DNA from: Janthinobacterium sp. B9-8
Lineage (GTDB): Bacteria; Pseudomonadota; Gammaproteobacteria; Burkholderiales; Chitinibacteraceae
Reading direction: 5' to 3'
Length of the DNA stretch: 64,000 bases
Assembly (NCBI RefSeq): GCF_000969645.2
Contig: NZ_CP014222.1
Coordinates: 124,001-188,000, forward strand
A model generated the notes under the pieces. That model searched no databases, had not been told where the DNA came from, and was given only the letters and a program-made list of their open reading frames with translations. The stretch's first letter is position 1, and each line of letters opens with the position of its first letter. This document shows, piece by piece, positions 1 through 8,425 of this stretch. A program made the translations under genes and the position numbers.

Positions 1-1
1 G

Positions 2-955
2 CTCTCGATGGAGCCTATTTTACTGACCGATGTGATGCGTGAATGCGAGACGATGATCGAGCCGCAAGCGAAAGGTCGTGGTATTAGCGTGGCATTTCCC
101 TCTGCCAACTTGCCCTACTTTGTACATGCAGATCAGACAAGGCTTAAGCAGATACTGATTAATCTGCTTTCTAATGCAATTAAATACAATAAAGAAGGCG
201 GCTCGGTGGTGGTTGAGTGCACTTTAAGCCCGCCTGATTCTATTCGTATTTGCGTGCGGGATACTGGCGCGGGGCTGGCTCCTGAGCAGCTGTCACAATT
301 GTTTCAGCCGTTTAATCGTTTGGGGCAAGAAGCGCATGTAGAAGGAACAGGTATTGGTTTGATCGTGTGTAAGCGCTTGGTTGAATTAATGGGGGGCGTG
401 ATTGGTGTAGAAAGCCATTTTGGCGAAGGAAGTACTTTCTGGCTTGAGTTGGGTTTGGTCAATGAGCCGCTGTTGCCCGATCATTTGGAAGAACCCACCA
501 TCGTGGCTCAGACTCCTTTACAGGGAGCGGCGTACACCATGCTTTATGTGGAGGATAATCCGGCTAACCTGATGTTAGTGGAAAGCTTGATGATGCGTAG
601 GCCGGATATTCGCTTGTTGAGTGCGCGAGATGGTAAGCGTGGTATTGAGATTGCCCGTACATCTTTGCCAGACATTATCCTTATGGATATTAATTTGCCG
701 GGAATCAGTGGTATCGAAGCATTACAAATTTTGGCTCAAGATCTAAATACGGCACATATTCCGGTGGTGGCGATTAGCGCTAATGCCATGGTTCGTGATA
801 TTGAAAAAGGTTTAGCTGCGGGTTTTTTCCGTTATCTGACTAAACCTATCAAGGTGTATGAATTTATGGAGACTTTAGATCTCGCTCTGGGTTTTGTGAA
901 AACGCAAGCCATTCGGATTAATAACAAGGAAAACGATCATGATTCATTATTCTGA
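2..955 (+). CDS. Hybrid sensor histidine kinase, C-terminal part (HATPase + receiver), 5' truncated by the window
   Basis: The open frame runs in from the left edge, so the N-terminal sensor and the H-box lie outside the window. What remains starts near the end of the dimerisation domain and has a complete HATPase_c domain: N-box NLLSNAIKYN, G1 box DTGAGL and G2 box GTGIGLIV. A CheY-like receiver follows, in which the LMDIN segment carries the phospho-acceptor Asp and a TKP lysine follows later. Such hybrid kinases phosphorylate themselves and pass phosphate to a receiver. The next gene, another receiver protein, overlaps its end by 17 bases, so the two are probably co-translated and act in one pathway. 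The signal sensed cannot be told. Family assignment is secure; the role is inferred. Confidence 0.93.
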   Translation, partial: LSMEPILLTDVMRECETMIEPQAKGRGISVAFPSANLPYFVHADQTRLKQILINLLSNAIKYNKEGGSVVVECTLSPPDSIRICVRDTGAGLAPEQLSQLFQPFNRLGQEAHVEGTGIGLIVCKRLVELMGGVIGVESHFGEGSTFWLELGLVNEPLLPDHLEEPTIVAQTPLQGAAYTMLYVEDNPANLMLVESLMMRRPDIRLLSARDGKRGIEIARTSLPDIILMDINLPGISGIEALQILAQDLNTAHIPVVAISANAMVRDIEKGLAAGFFRYLTKPIKVYEFMETLDLALGFVKTQAIRINNKENDHDSLF

Positions 956-1757
956 GATCCTTAATGCCAGCATTCTGATTGTTGATGATCAAGAAAGTAA
1001 TGTCAGTTTGTTTGAGCAATTATTGAGCGATGCCGGTTATACCCATATTGCCTCAACAATGGACCCAAGCTCTGTCTGTGAGCTGCACCGAAAAAATCGC
1101 TATGACTTGATTCTGCTTGATTTGCAGATGCCCGTAATGGATGGTTTTCAAGTGATGGAATGCCTGAAAACCAATCTGGAAGACGCTTATTTGCCCGTGC
1201 TAGTGATTACTGCGCAGCCGGGCCATAAGCTGCGAGCCTTGCAAGCAGGCGCCAAAGATTTTATCAGTAAGCCTTTTGACTTAGTTGAAGTTAAAACACG
1301 AATCCATAACTTGCTGGAAGTGCGGCTTTTATATAAAAAACTTGAAAGCTATAGCAAGGTATTGGAGGCCACGGTAGAAGAGCGAACTGCCGAATTACGT
1401 GAAAGTGAGGCACGTTATCGCAGCCTGACCGAGCTTGCCTCTGACTGGTATTGGGAGCAGGACGAGCAAATGAACTTTACCAAAGTATCTGGCCCCGTTT
1501 TAGAAATGCTGGGTATTCGGGTTGATGCACTGGCTAGTGATGTAGAAGAGAATGCAGAAGAAGGGTGGAATGAAGAGGAGCGCAAAAAATTACAGGCCAC
1601 GATCAATGCGCGGCAGCCTTTTTTAGATTTTGTTTTTAGTCGTACTCACCCTGATGGATTGGTACAAAAATTTCAAGTGAGCGGAGAGCCCATGTTTGAT
1701 CGGCATTGCCGCTTTATTGGCTACCGGGGCATTGGTGTAGAGCTCACTGCCAAGTAA
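939..1757 (+). CDS. Response regulator with receiver and PAS domains
   Basis: The protein is 272 residues. An N-terminal receiver domain (about residues 10-125) has the acidic pair DD near residue 16, the acceptor Asp in LILLDLQMP and the SKP lysine. A coiled-coil linker (about 130-155, ending in VEERTAELRESEARY) leads into a PAS-type domain (about 155-270, with SDWYWEQDEQ and GYRGIGVE). No DNA-binding, GGDEF or kinase domain is visible, so the output is probably a protein-protein signal. The gene starts inside the end of the preceding kinase gene, which is the likely phosphate donor or partner. It is followed by a Crp/Fnr regulator. The PAS ligand is unknown. Confidence 0.9.
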   Translation: MIHYSEILNASILIVDDQESNVSLFEQLLSDAGYTHIASTMDPSSVCELHRKNRYDLILLDLQMPVMDGFQVMECLKTNLEDAYLPVLVITAQPGHKLRALQAGAKDFISKPFDLVEVKTRIHNLLEVRLLYKKLESYSKVLEATVEERTAELRESEARYRSLTELASDWYWEQDEQMNFTKVSGPVLEMLGIRVDALASDVEENAEEGWNEEERKKLQATINARQPFLDFVFSRTHPDGLVQKFQVSGEPMFDRHCRFIGYRGIGVELTAK

Positions 1758-1780
1758 AACACTTTTTTCGATGGTCCTCT

Positions 1781-2500
1781 ATGCCAGCAATTCATAGTTT
1801 TCAACAAAATCATTTACTTGCTGCCTTACCGGCTGGCGAGCTTGAATTATTGGCTCCGCACCTGGAGTTGGTCGCGATGCGGCTTGGTGACATGCTTTAC
1901 GAGCCGGATGAGCAATTGCGCCATGCTTATTTTCCAACCTCTTCGATTGTATCGCTGCACTATGTTATGGAGTCAGGGGCTTCTGCAGAAGCAGCCGGGG
2001 TTGGCAATGAAGGTATGGTGGGGGTGTCCTTATTTATGGGCGGGGACACTACATCCAGCTCGGCCGTGGTGCAAACGGCGGGCTACGCTTATCGCTTACA
2101 CCGTCAGATTTTAAAAGAAGAGTTTAATCGTGGGGCGGCTTTGCAGGGCCTGTTGCTGCGCTATACCCAAGCGTTGCTTACACACATGGCACAAACTGCA
2201 GTGTGCAACCGGCATCATTCGGTAGAGCAGCAACTCTGCCGCTGGCTGCTGCTTACATTGGATCGCCTAGAGAGTAATGAGCTGATCATGACTCAGGAAT
2301 TAGTCGCCAATATGCTGGGTGTGCGGCGGGTGGGGGTGACGGAGGCGGCTGGAAACTTACAGCGGGCGGGTTATATCAGCTATCGCCGCGGGCATATTGC
2401 GGTGCTAGATCGCTCGGGGTTAGAGCAGCAGGTCTGCGAGTGTTATGCCGTAGTTAAAAAAGAATTAAATCGTCTTTTGTCTGATGTGTCCTGCCAGTAA
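1781..2500 (+). CDS. Crp/Fnr-family transcriptional regulator (paralogue 1)
   Basis: The protein is 239 residues. I chose the ATG at 1781 (MPAIHSFQQN) because the longer open frame upstream overlaps the preceding gene and has no family resemblance. Residues about 15-130 form a cyclic-nucleotide-binding-like beta roll (YFPTSSIVSL; GNEGMVGVSLFMGG), and about 150-220 a Crp-type winged helix (MTQELVANMLGVRRVGVTEA). The Arg/Ser pocket that binds cAMP in true CRP and the Fnr N-terminal cysteine cluster are not evident, so the effector is unknown. It closely resembles the regulator at 6708-7460 and less so the one at 2510-3223, with which it converges. Confidence 0.9.
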   Translation: MPAIHSFQQNHLLAALPAGELELLAPHLELVAMRLGDMLYEPDEQLRHAYFPTSSIVSLHYVMESGASAEAAGVGNEGMVGVSLFMGGDTTSSSAVVQTAGYAYRLHRQILKEEFNRGAALQGLLLRYTQALLTHMAQTAVCNRHHSVEQQLCRWLLLTLDRLESNELIMTQELVANMLGVRRVGVTEAAGNLQRAGYISYRRGHIAVLDRSGLEQQVCECYAVVKKELNRLLSDVSCQ

Positions 2501-2509
2501 AAATGTGGA

Positions 2510-3223
2510 TTAAATATTGTTCATGATGCTTGAGTAGCTGTCTTTGTCGGCTTCATAGCATTGGCAAGCGGCTATTTTTAAGCCTTTTCGGTCGAGGATA
2601 GTGATGTCGCCACGGCTATAGCGAATGAGTTTGTGATTTTGCAAAGTGGTGGCGGCCGTGGTGACCCCTACACGGCGCACACCCAGCATATAGGCCAGAA
2701 ATTTTTGCGTAATATGAAAAGTATTCGAATGCGCCCGATCTTGTGTCATTAACAGCCAGCGCGCCAGCCGTGCTTCAATCACATGAAAGTGGGAGCACGT
2801 TGCGGTTTGCGCCAGTTGCCTGATGATCACATAGAGGTAGCGTTGTAAGATATGTTGCAGCGCATTGCTTTGTTGCAGCTCTTCGCAAAAAACCTCGGCC
2901 TTCATACGCAACACGGTTCCCTGTCCCTGCACTAAAGCATGCAATGGAGAGGTCTCTACTCCCAGTGCGAGCGAGGCACCGAGCATGCCTTCATTGCCGA
3001 TTAATCCTACTTCTAATGTAGGGTGCCCATCCATCGATGCCAATAAAGAAATAAAACTTTCTAGTGGAAAATAAACGTGCCGGATACACGCGCCAGGCTC
3101 GGAGAGCACGTCGGAAAACTTCAGCTCAACCCTTTCGCAGCGCGCTAAAAAGCGCTGTTGATCTTGGCTTGGCAGTGCGGCTAGCAAACGATTGTAGCTA
3201 AGCGCACTCAAGTTGGTTGGCAT
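2510..3223 (-). CDS. Crp/Fnr-family transcriptional regulator (paralogue 2, divergent)
   Basis: The protein is 237 residues. The beta-roll effector domain has YFPLESFISLL and GNEGMLGASLALG. The C-terminal helix-turn-helix has ITQKFLAYMLGVRRVGVTTAA, which matches the recognition helix of its neighbours at 1781 and 6708. The rest of the protein is clearly more diverged than those two are from each other. It converges on paralogue 1 with only 9 bases between the stop codons. Because the recognition helix is conserved, the three proteins may bind related operators; this is inference. No Fnr-type N-terminal cysteines are seen. Confidence 0.9.
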   Translation of the reverse strand: MPTNLSALSYNRLLAALPSQDQQRFLARCERVELKFSDVLSEPGACIRHVYFPLESFISLLASMDGHPTLEVGLIGNEGMLGASLALGVETSPLHALVQGQGTVLRMKAEVFCEELQQSNALQHILQRYLYVIIRQLAQTATCSHFHVIEARLARWLLMTQDRAHSNTFHITQKFLAYMLGVRRVGVTTAATTLQNHKLIRYSRGDITILDRKGLKIAACQCYEADKDSYSSIMNNI

Positions 3224-3681
3224 GAATGAATCTCCCTTTAATGCTCAAAGAATGGCAAGGCAAACACAGCTATGCCTACTTTAAAGCAAAGAAAAAACTG
3301 AGCGTTTCTCTTTCCTCTATTTCCCCCATTGATCCGCGATATTTTTACATAGGGCATGCTTTGCATGAAGCCGAGGTGTTTCTGCTCGTTCTGCGAGTAA
3401 GAAAGATAAGAAAGCATTGAGCTAGATATAGTGCTTAGAAATAGCAGGACTGTCTGAGCGTTAACGCACAGAGTGTGCATTTGCTTAGGAAATAAAGAAA
3501 AGAGGTTGGTTTTAGCGCTTAGCAAAGGACGGGCATGGCTTTCGAGCATGTCTTTTTAAATAGCTTTCTAATCATGACAAAAAATAATGCTATGTGCGTC
3601 AGCGTACCGATCAAGTGAAAAAATCAGCTTATAACTGAGGCATGTGGGGAAAGCCCCATTCACAGTTTAAAGAGGAACATC
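3224..3681. other. Intergenic region between a minus-strand regulator and the stress cluster
   Basis: About 460 bases hold only two overlapping short frames, on opposite strands, without recognisable domains, ribosome sites or protein-like composition. The region must contain the promoters for the Crp-like gene (leftward) and the lipoprotein gene (rightward). An AGAGGA ribosome-binding sequence stands just before the ATG at 3682. I cannot place promoters with confidence. Confidence 0.5.
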
Positions 3682-4059
3682 ATGCCTAAAAAATCAAAAC
3701 AATGGCTCAAGATCTTGGGCGTCAGCGCCGTCTTGCTTATAGCAGGTTGTAACAGTATGAAAACGCCTGCTACTGCCAATGTCGCAGTTTCTGATGCTGC
3801 CGTTGAGAATGCAGCGGGCGCGGGGGGGGGGAAATATGCGCCGGTAGAAATGAATATGGCACGAGAAAAAATGGTGCAAGCGCATAAAGCGATGGCGGTC
3901 AAAGATTATAAGCTGGCTACCGATCTAGCTAATCAGGCTGAATCCGATGCCAAACTGGCACAAAGCAAAGCCAATTCGGGTAAGGCAGAAGTCGCAGAGC
4001 AGGCATTGCAGGACGATATTAGAGTGATACGTGAAGAGTTAAATCGCGTAAATAAATAA
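3682..4059 (+). CDS. DUF4398-type lipoprotein
   Basis: The protein is 125 residues. A basic N-terminus (MPKKSKQWLK) and hydrophobic stretch end in the lipobox LIAGC with Cys near residue 23, so it is probably a lipidated envelope protein. The mature part has the DUF4398 pattern: APVEMNMAREKMVQAHKAM followed by Ala/Lys/Gln-rich helices (LATDLANQAESDAKLAQ). In this family such short helical lipoproteins usually sit beside an OmpA-domain protein, as here at 4135. The ribosome site AGAGGA is well placed. Function is unknown; a structural or cell-wall-linked role is inferred from the neighbour. Confidence 0.85.
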   Translation: MPKKSKQWLKILGVSAVLLIAGCNSMKTPATANVAVSDAAVENAAGAGGGKYAPVEMNMAREKMVQAHKAMAVKDYKLATDLANQAESDAKLAQSKANSGKAEVAEQALQDDIRVIREELNRVNK

Positions 4060-4134
4060 GCAGTTCATCTTGCTCTGTTGATTGCATTTTACTGTGCAAA
4101 TGTATTTTATTTGCGTGGTTTCAAGGATTTCATC

Positions 4135-4962
4135 ATGAATAAAAAAATAGTTACGCCTATCTTATTGGCCATTGCCGTGTTGGTTGCTGCTTGCAGCACA
4201 GCGCCGACGAGTACGGGTTTGTTGGATCAAACACGCATTGATTATTTGGCGATTCAAAATGATCCGGCAGTATTAACTTATGCCGCTTTAGAAATGAAGC
4301 AGGCAGGGGACGCTTTAAATAAAGCTAATGAGGCCGTGAGTAATAAGGGTAGCGAGCAAGAAATTGACCATTTAGCCTATGTAGCAAAGCAAAAAATTGC
4401 GCTAACACAGGAAGTGGCTAAGCAAAAAGCCAGCGAGGCAGGCGTTGCGAATAGCGCTAAAACCCGCGATCAAGCACGGTTAGAGCAGCGTACCAATGAG
4501 GCAGATCAAGCCAAATTGGAAACGCAAGCTGCTAAAGCACATGCCTCAGAGCTTGATCAGCAGTTGGCAGGCTTAAAAGCAAAAAAAACCGAGCGTGGCA
4601 TGGTGATCACTTTAAGCGATGTGCTTTTTGGCACAGATCTATCGCGCTTGAATGATGAGGGAATGCAAACGGCTAAAAAACTAGCTGATGTCTTACAGCA
4701 AAACCCAAATCGCACTGTCCTCGTGGAGGGTTTTACCGATAGCACCGGGGCCGCTAAGCATAACCAGGGCTTGTCTGAACGCCGCGCTACTGCTGTGCGC
4801 AATGCCTTGCAAGAATTAGGCGTCGCTGAGGGCCGTATTGCTATTCATGGCTATGGAGAGGCTCACCCTGTTGCCTCAAATCAAACAGCAGATAGCCGTC
4901 AACTCAACCGACGTGTTGAAATTATTCTTTCAGATGATACTGGCCGGGTAACACCACGTTAA
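4135..4962 (+). CDS. OmpA-family lipoprotein with DUF4398-like helical domain
   Basis: The protein is 275 residues. I chose the ATG at 4135 (MNKKIVTPIL), preceded by AAGGA, over an upstream in-frame ATG at 4078 because only this start gives a proper lipoprotein signal peptide ending VAAC. A helical Ala/Gln/Lys-rich region (about 50-165) resembles the preceding lipoprotein. The C-terminal OmpA domain (about 170-265) has LSDVLFGTDLSRL, VEGFTDSTG, LSERRATAVRNAL, IHGYGEAHPVASN and RQLNRRVEI, the usual peptidoglycan-binding signature. It probably tethers the outer membrane to the cell wall. It lies 75 bases after the DUF4398 gene and is likely co-transcribed with it. Confidence 0.92.
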   Translation: MNKKIVTPILLAIAVLVAACSTAPTSTGLLDQTRIDYLAIQNDPAVLTYAALEMKQAGDALNKANEAVSNKGSEQEIDHLAYVAKQKIALTQEVAKQKASEAGVANSAKTRDQARLEQRTNEADQAKLETQAAKAHASELDQQLAGLKAKKTERGMVITLSDVLFGTDLSRLNDEGMQTAKKLADVLQQNPNRTVLVEGFTDSTGAAKHNQGLSERRATAVRNALQELGVAEGRIAIHGYGEAHPVASNQTADSRQLNRRVEIILSDDTGRVTPR

Positions 4963-5012
4963 CCAGAGTCACATCATATTTTTTCTGTTTCTTTTTTTAA
5001 TCGAGAAAAACC

Positions 5013-5549
5013 ATGAGTGATATTACAAATATCTATCCAGGCATTGATATTGATGAAATAAGGGCTGCAGCTAAAGACATTAGTGATGGTGCGGTCACCG
5101 CAGGTTATCAGGGGAACCGCCAGCAAGTGGTGGCGATGCTGAATGCGGCTTTAGCGACAGAATTAGTCTGTGTTTTGCGCTACAAGCGGCATTACTACAC
5201 GGCCAGTGGCTTGCAAAATGGGCCAATTAGGGCGGAGTTTCTGCTGCATGCACAGGAGGAACAAGCCCACGCTGATTTGCTAGCTGCACGCATTGTGCAA
5301 TTGAATGGTAAACCGGATTTTAACCCCAATACCCTCACCGCTCGCAGCCACGCTGAGTATGACGATTCAGATAATATTTTGTCCATGATAAAGGCCAATT
5401 TGATTTCTGAGCGGGTAGCGATTGAATCTTATCGCCAGATGATTAAAGACATTGGCGATACCGATCCCACGACTCGCCTCTTGCTTGCTGGGATTATGGC
5501 GAAAGAGGAAGAGCACGCTGATGATATGCGGGATCTGCTCGCTGCCTGA
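5013..5549 (+). CDS. Bacterioferritin-like / ferritin-like domain protein
   Basis: The protein is 178 residues and forms a predicted four-helix bundle. It carries the di-iron pattern of bacterioferritin-type proteins: a Glu in NAALATELVCVLRYKRHYY, then HAQEEQAHADLLAARI, then ISERVAIESYRQMI, then GIMAKEEEHADDM. These ExxH-type Glu/His pairs normally hold a ferroxidase centre that oxidises Fe(II). It is about 20 residues longer at the N-terminus than classical Bfr. Such proteins are common in stress clusters with CsbD and BON proteins, as here, where they probably limit iron-driven oxidative damage. Whether it forms a 24-mer iron store or a Dps-like shell cannot be told. Confidence 0.88.
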   Translation: MSDITNIYPGIDIDEIRAAAKDISDGAVTAGYQGNRQQVVAMLNAALATELVCVLRYKRHYYTASGLQNGPIRAEFLLHAQEEQAHADLLAARIVQLNGKPDFNPNTLTARSHAEYDDSDNILSMIKANLISERVAIESYRQMIKDIGDTDPTTRLLLAGIMAKEEEHADDMRDLLAA

Positions 5550-5595
5550 TTGTATTTTTAGGCCTTATGTTTCACTTACATTTGAGGAATTCATT

Positions 5596-5898
5596 ATGTT
5601 TGGATCAAAGTCAAAGCCACTTAATAGCGATGTAGCCACCTTGGTTAAAGATGCACAAGCCCTGCTGCAATCGGCTAAATCGCTAACAGGCGAGAAGGCG
5701 GATGAGGCACGCAATCAGGGTATGTTGCTGCTTGATACCGTTTTTCTGATGGCACATGATATGCAGGAAAGTGCTGTCGGCGCTGGTAAGGCAATGGTGA
5801 GCTCGGCTGGGGATTGTGTAAAAGATAATCCATGGCGCTCGGTGGCGCTTGCCGCAGGCACGGGTCTGCTGGTGGGAGTAATTCTGGGTCGTAAGTAA
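5596..5898 (+). CDS. DUF883 (ElaB/YqjD-type) inner-membrane protein
   Basis: The protein is 100 residues from the ATG at 5596, which follows TGAGGAATTC. The longer frame upstream overlaps the ferritin-like gene and lacks family sequence. The N-terminal two-thirds is an amphipathic helix rich in Asp, Ala and Lys (VATLVKDAQALLQSAKSLTG). The C-terminus has the family hallmark DNPWRSVALAAGTGLLVGVILGRK, read here in two parts as DNPWRSVALAAG and a Gly-rich membrane segment. E. coli homologues are stationary-phase proteins that anchor ribosomes to the inner membrane. The next gene (5904) matches the YqjE position in E. coli, so the pair resembles yqjD-yqjE. Confidence 0.88.
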   Translation: MFGSKSKPLNSDVATLVKDAQALLQSAKSLTGEKADEARNQGMLLLDTVFLMAHDMQESAVGAGKAMVSSAGDCVKDNPWRSVALAAGTGLLVGVILGRK

Positions 5899-5903
5899 GT
5901 GCG

Positions 5904-6308
5904 GTGAATGCATCACTGACTATGCTGATGATCGGCTTGACGGTTGGTCTGTTGCTTATCAGCAAAAATAGGTTTGCTGGGTTTTTATCTAAACTGGAGC
6001 GAGTTGTTCTGGCTTGGGCGAAATTGCGTACGCGCTTATTAAAATTGTTTTTTGTTTTAATCCTTGCCATTTTATCGGCATGGTTTGCGATTGCGTATGG
6101 CACGGTTTTGATCGTCTACCTGACTTGGGAGAGCCTGGGGTGGAAGATCTTGTGTATTTTGACTCTTGTTTTTACAGCTGGCGCATTAAGCTTGTTTTAC
6201 TACGCATGCTCTATATTGCGTTTGTCTTTGCTTACTCCACTTTTAATGCGGGATACATTAGAAGTGGAACAAGATCGCTCCAGAAGATCAGCATCCCGCC
6301 GGGAATGA
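5904..6308 (+). CDS. Small membrane protein, YqjE/phage-holin-like
   Basis: The protein is 134 residues, starting at a GTG five bases after the DUF883 stop. Three to four hydrophobic segments are visible: about residues 5-20, 45-70 (FFVLILAILSAWFAIAYG), 75-100 and 105-120. The C-terminus is basic and charged (EQDRSRRSASRRE). No enzyme motif is seen. Its size, membrane topology and place directly after a DUF883 gene fit the YqjE/holin-like partner family; sequence alone does not prove it. Probably co-transcribed with the two genes before it. Confidence 0.7.
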   Translation: MNASLTMLMIGLTVGLLLISKNRFAGFLSKLERVVLAWAKLRTRLLKLFFVLILAILSAWFAIAYGTVLIVYLTWESLGWKILCILTLVFTAGALSLFYYACSILRLSLLTPLLMRDTLEVEQDRSRRSASRRE

Positions 6309-6707
6309 TGGGTGAATTCGCTGGCAAATTAAGCTGACCTTACCTTGAGAAAGTTCGGCCGCCGTATTTGAAGCGAGTGTATTTAAAAAGAGGGGCTTGG
6401 CATACGCTGAGTCCCTTTTTTATGTGGATTGAAAGATCTGCTTTATGGTGTGATTGCGGCGAATGAATTTACCTGGCCCCTGATTAAGACCCACTTTTGG
6501 CGTGATACTGAGCTTGATTACTTTTTTGTGGCAAAACACCCCACAAATGGCAGGCCTCTTGGCTTAGCTGTGCCGATTGAGGCGCAAATGGGAAGTCGGA
6601 TTGTTTCGATTGGGCTTTGCTGGTTTTTATGGGCAAAAACCAGCGTGAGTAGCCAGGGGGAAATGTCAGAGGTTTACTTCTGTACAAATCTAAGCCAGAG
6701 CGGCCGG
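6309..6707. other. Intergenic stretch without a supported gene
   Basis: About 400 bases between two convergent genes. One plus-strand frame starting at a TTG (6429) runs into the Crp-like gene, and a short minus-strand frame overlaps it; neither has recognisable domains or a ribosome site. A weak hairpin near 6386-6420 (GGGGCTTGG against CTGAGTCCC, then a T run) might end the 5904 transcript. Confidence 0.4.
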
Positions 6708-7460
6708 TTAAAAGACAGTGGCTGCAGGTGCGGCACTGGTATTTTGCAAATTTTTGCAGGGAAGCAGGCGATCAAATTCTGCTTTAACGACGGCATAGCA
6801 CTCACAAGATCTTTTTTCTAAGCCTTTACGATCCAGCACATTAATACGCCCACGGCTGTATTCGATCAGTTTGGCTTTTTGTAAATTACCCGCAGCTTCT
6901 GTAACGCCTTCCCGGCGAACGCCCAGCATATTGGCAATCAGCTCTTGGGTCATGACCAGCTTATTAGAGGGGAGGCGATCCAAGCTTAATAATAGCCAGC
7001 GGCAGAGTTGCTGATCTAATGAATGATGGCGGTTGCAGACTGCGGTTTGTGCCATTTGGGTGAGTAGTGCTTGCGTGTAACGCAGCAATAAATGTTGCAA
7101 AGGGCCTGCTTGATCAAATGCGGCTTTAATTTGCTTTCTATCTAGCCTATAGGCAAAACCAGCGCTTTGAACAACAGCACGGCTAGGCGTGCTATTGCCG
7201 CCCATAAAGAGCGATATCCCTACAATGCCTTCGTTGCCGACAATGGCGATTTCGGCAGATGCGCCGCTTTCTAAAACATAAAGCAAGGAAACAATGCTAT
7301 TGGTCGGAAAATAAACATGCTGCATTTGTGCACCAGATTCATAAAGCACATAGCCAAGCGGCAGGTGAACCAGCTCTAATTGTGGGGCTAATGAGGCATA
7401 GCTGTCCGCTGGCAGAGCCGCAAGAATAAGGTTTTGGCAAGGGAAATGAAGTTCTGTCAT
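6708..7460 (-). CDS. Crp/Fnr-family transcriptional regulator (paralogue 3)
   Basis: The protein is 250 residues. It is strikingly similar to the regulator at 1781-2500, sharing YFPTNSIVSL, ESGASAE, GNEGIVGISLFMGG, LLLRYTQALL and QTAVCNRHHS. The helix-turn-helix shares TQELIANMLGVRREGVTEAAGN. They are probably recent duplicates. The N-terminal half is an effector beta roll; the ligand is not evident and no FNR cysteines are seen. A ribosome site (GGAGCTCC region) precedes the ATG. It lies inside the stress-protein cluster, so that cluster is the likely, unproven, target. Confidence 0.9.
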   Translation of the reverse strand: MTELHFPCQNLILAALPADSYASLAPQLELVHLPLGYVLYESGAQMQHVYFPTNSIVSLLYVLESGASAEIAIVGNEGIVGISLFMGGNSTPSRAVVQSAGFAYRLDRKQIKAAFDQAGPLQHLLLRYTQALLTQMAQTAVCNRHHSLDQQLCRWLLLSLDRLPSNKLVMTQELIANMLGVRREGVTEAAGNLQKAKLIEYSRGRINVLDRKGLEKRSCECYAVVKAEFDRLLPCKNLQNTSAAPAATVF

Positions 7461-7680
7461 TTGGAGCTCCTGCTTGGCGCCTAGCTAATAAAGGCTTGGG
7501 CGCGGCAAAGTGAATGAAGTACTTACCCTTAGTTATACCGAATTCCTTGCTAATACTATGTTCTTTACCGAACACTTGTCGTAAACAGTTAGTGGTAAAA
7601 ATAAAGATTTTGTGTGATTTTTGTAAGTATTTTCGCAGATTAATTGTCAGTTTTCTACTCAAGCGTTTTTATGGTGCGCT

Positions 7681-8262
7681 TCATTGCCCAGATAAAAAAT
7701 TTGGCCCTTTGGGCGCTGAGGTTTTGTTTTTTTCAAGCACCTGCGTGAGTAGTTTTATTTGTTTTTGCTGCATAGAGACAAGCTCCGACCATTGTTGATC
7801 ACGCAAGATATCAATTTTTTTGTTCAAGGCGAGCACTTCCAGCTCTGACTTTAAATTCACTTCGTAATCATGCTCGGCCGCGGCTCGATCTTTAGCGGCA
7901 TGCCGGTTTTGCGACATCATAATGACAGGGGCTTGTAGGGCCGCCAGCATGGATAAAATCAGATTAAGGAAAACATAAGGATAAGGATCAAAAGATTTAT
8001 TGGTCAGAATCAGCGTGTTCAGGATGATCCACGCAAAAAGTATGGCCAGAAAAATAAGAATGAATGTCCATGAGCCACCAAAAAGAGCGATTTTATCGGC
8101 CAGCCGCTGGCCCAAAGTTAGAGTGTCATTGAGCTTTTGATTGGTGTTATGGCTGATATTCAGGCGTTTTTTTAAACGCTCCATGACTTCTTGCTCGCTT
8201 TCGCCCGCTTCCTTGCAGGTTTTTAAAAACTGGCTGGCGAGTTGTTCGTTTGAGTTGCCCAT
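7681..8262 (-). CDS. DUF1003 membrane protein
   Basis: The protein is 193 residues. A charged N-terminal helix is followed by the family signature: LADKIALFGGSWTFILIFLAILFAWIILN split over the first membrane helix (about 70-95), a short loop with DPYPYVFLNLILS, and a second helix (LAALQAPVIMMSQNR). The C-terminal cytoplasmic coiled coil starts DRAAAEHDYEVNLKSE. DUF1003 proteins are of unknown biochemical function and are common in acid, metal or general-stress neighbourhoods. Here it sits between a Crp-like regulator and a BON protein on the same strand, with a terminator at 8366-8408 separating it from the latter. Confidence 0.88.
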   Translation of the reverse strand: MGNSNEQLASQFLKTCKEAGESEQEVMERLKKRLNISHNTNQKLNDTLTLGQRLADKIALFGGSWTFILIFLAILFAWIILNTLILTNKSFDPYPYVFLNLILSMLAALQAPVIMMSQNRHAAKDRAAAEHDYEVNLKSELEVLALNKKIDILRDQQWSELVSMQQKQIKLLTQVLEKNKTSAPKGPNFLSGQ

Positions 8263-8365
8263 GATGCGGAGTGTCCTTGCAATGGCCGGAATGTTGTAGA
8301 GGGAGGCTTAAAAAGCAGCATGCTGATATGGATAGATGATTGAGCGGTGGCTGCGGATGCCAAAC

Positions 8366-8408
8366 GCAAAAAGGATCGCCAGCCCGCTGGGGGCAGTGAT
8401 CCTCTTTA
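8366..8408 (-). terminator. Probable Rho-independent terminator after the BON protein gene
   Basis: Read on the minus strand, an AGGATC...GATCCT stem with an inner C-rich/G-rich pairing is followed by TTTTTG. It lies 18 bases past the stop of the 8426-9262 gene. Confidence 0.6.
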
Positions 8409-8425
8409 AGGGGGAATCAATGCGC

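Noticed and set aside
3226..3549. Two short frames on opposite strands in the gap after the Crp-like gene
   Set aside because: They overlap each other, have no ribosome site and no recognisable sequence features; most likely chance frames.
6429..6821. 130-residue plus-strand frame
   Set aside because: Starts at TTG without a ribosome site and runs into the well-supported Crp-like gene on the other strand; no domain recognised.
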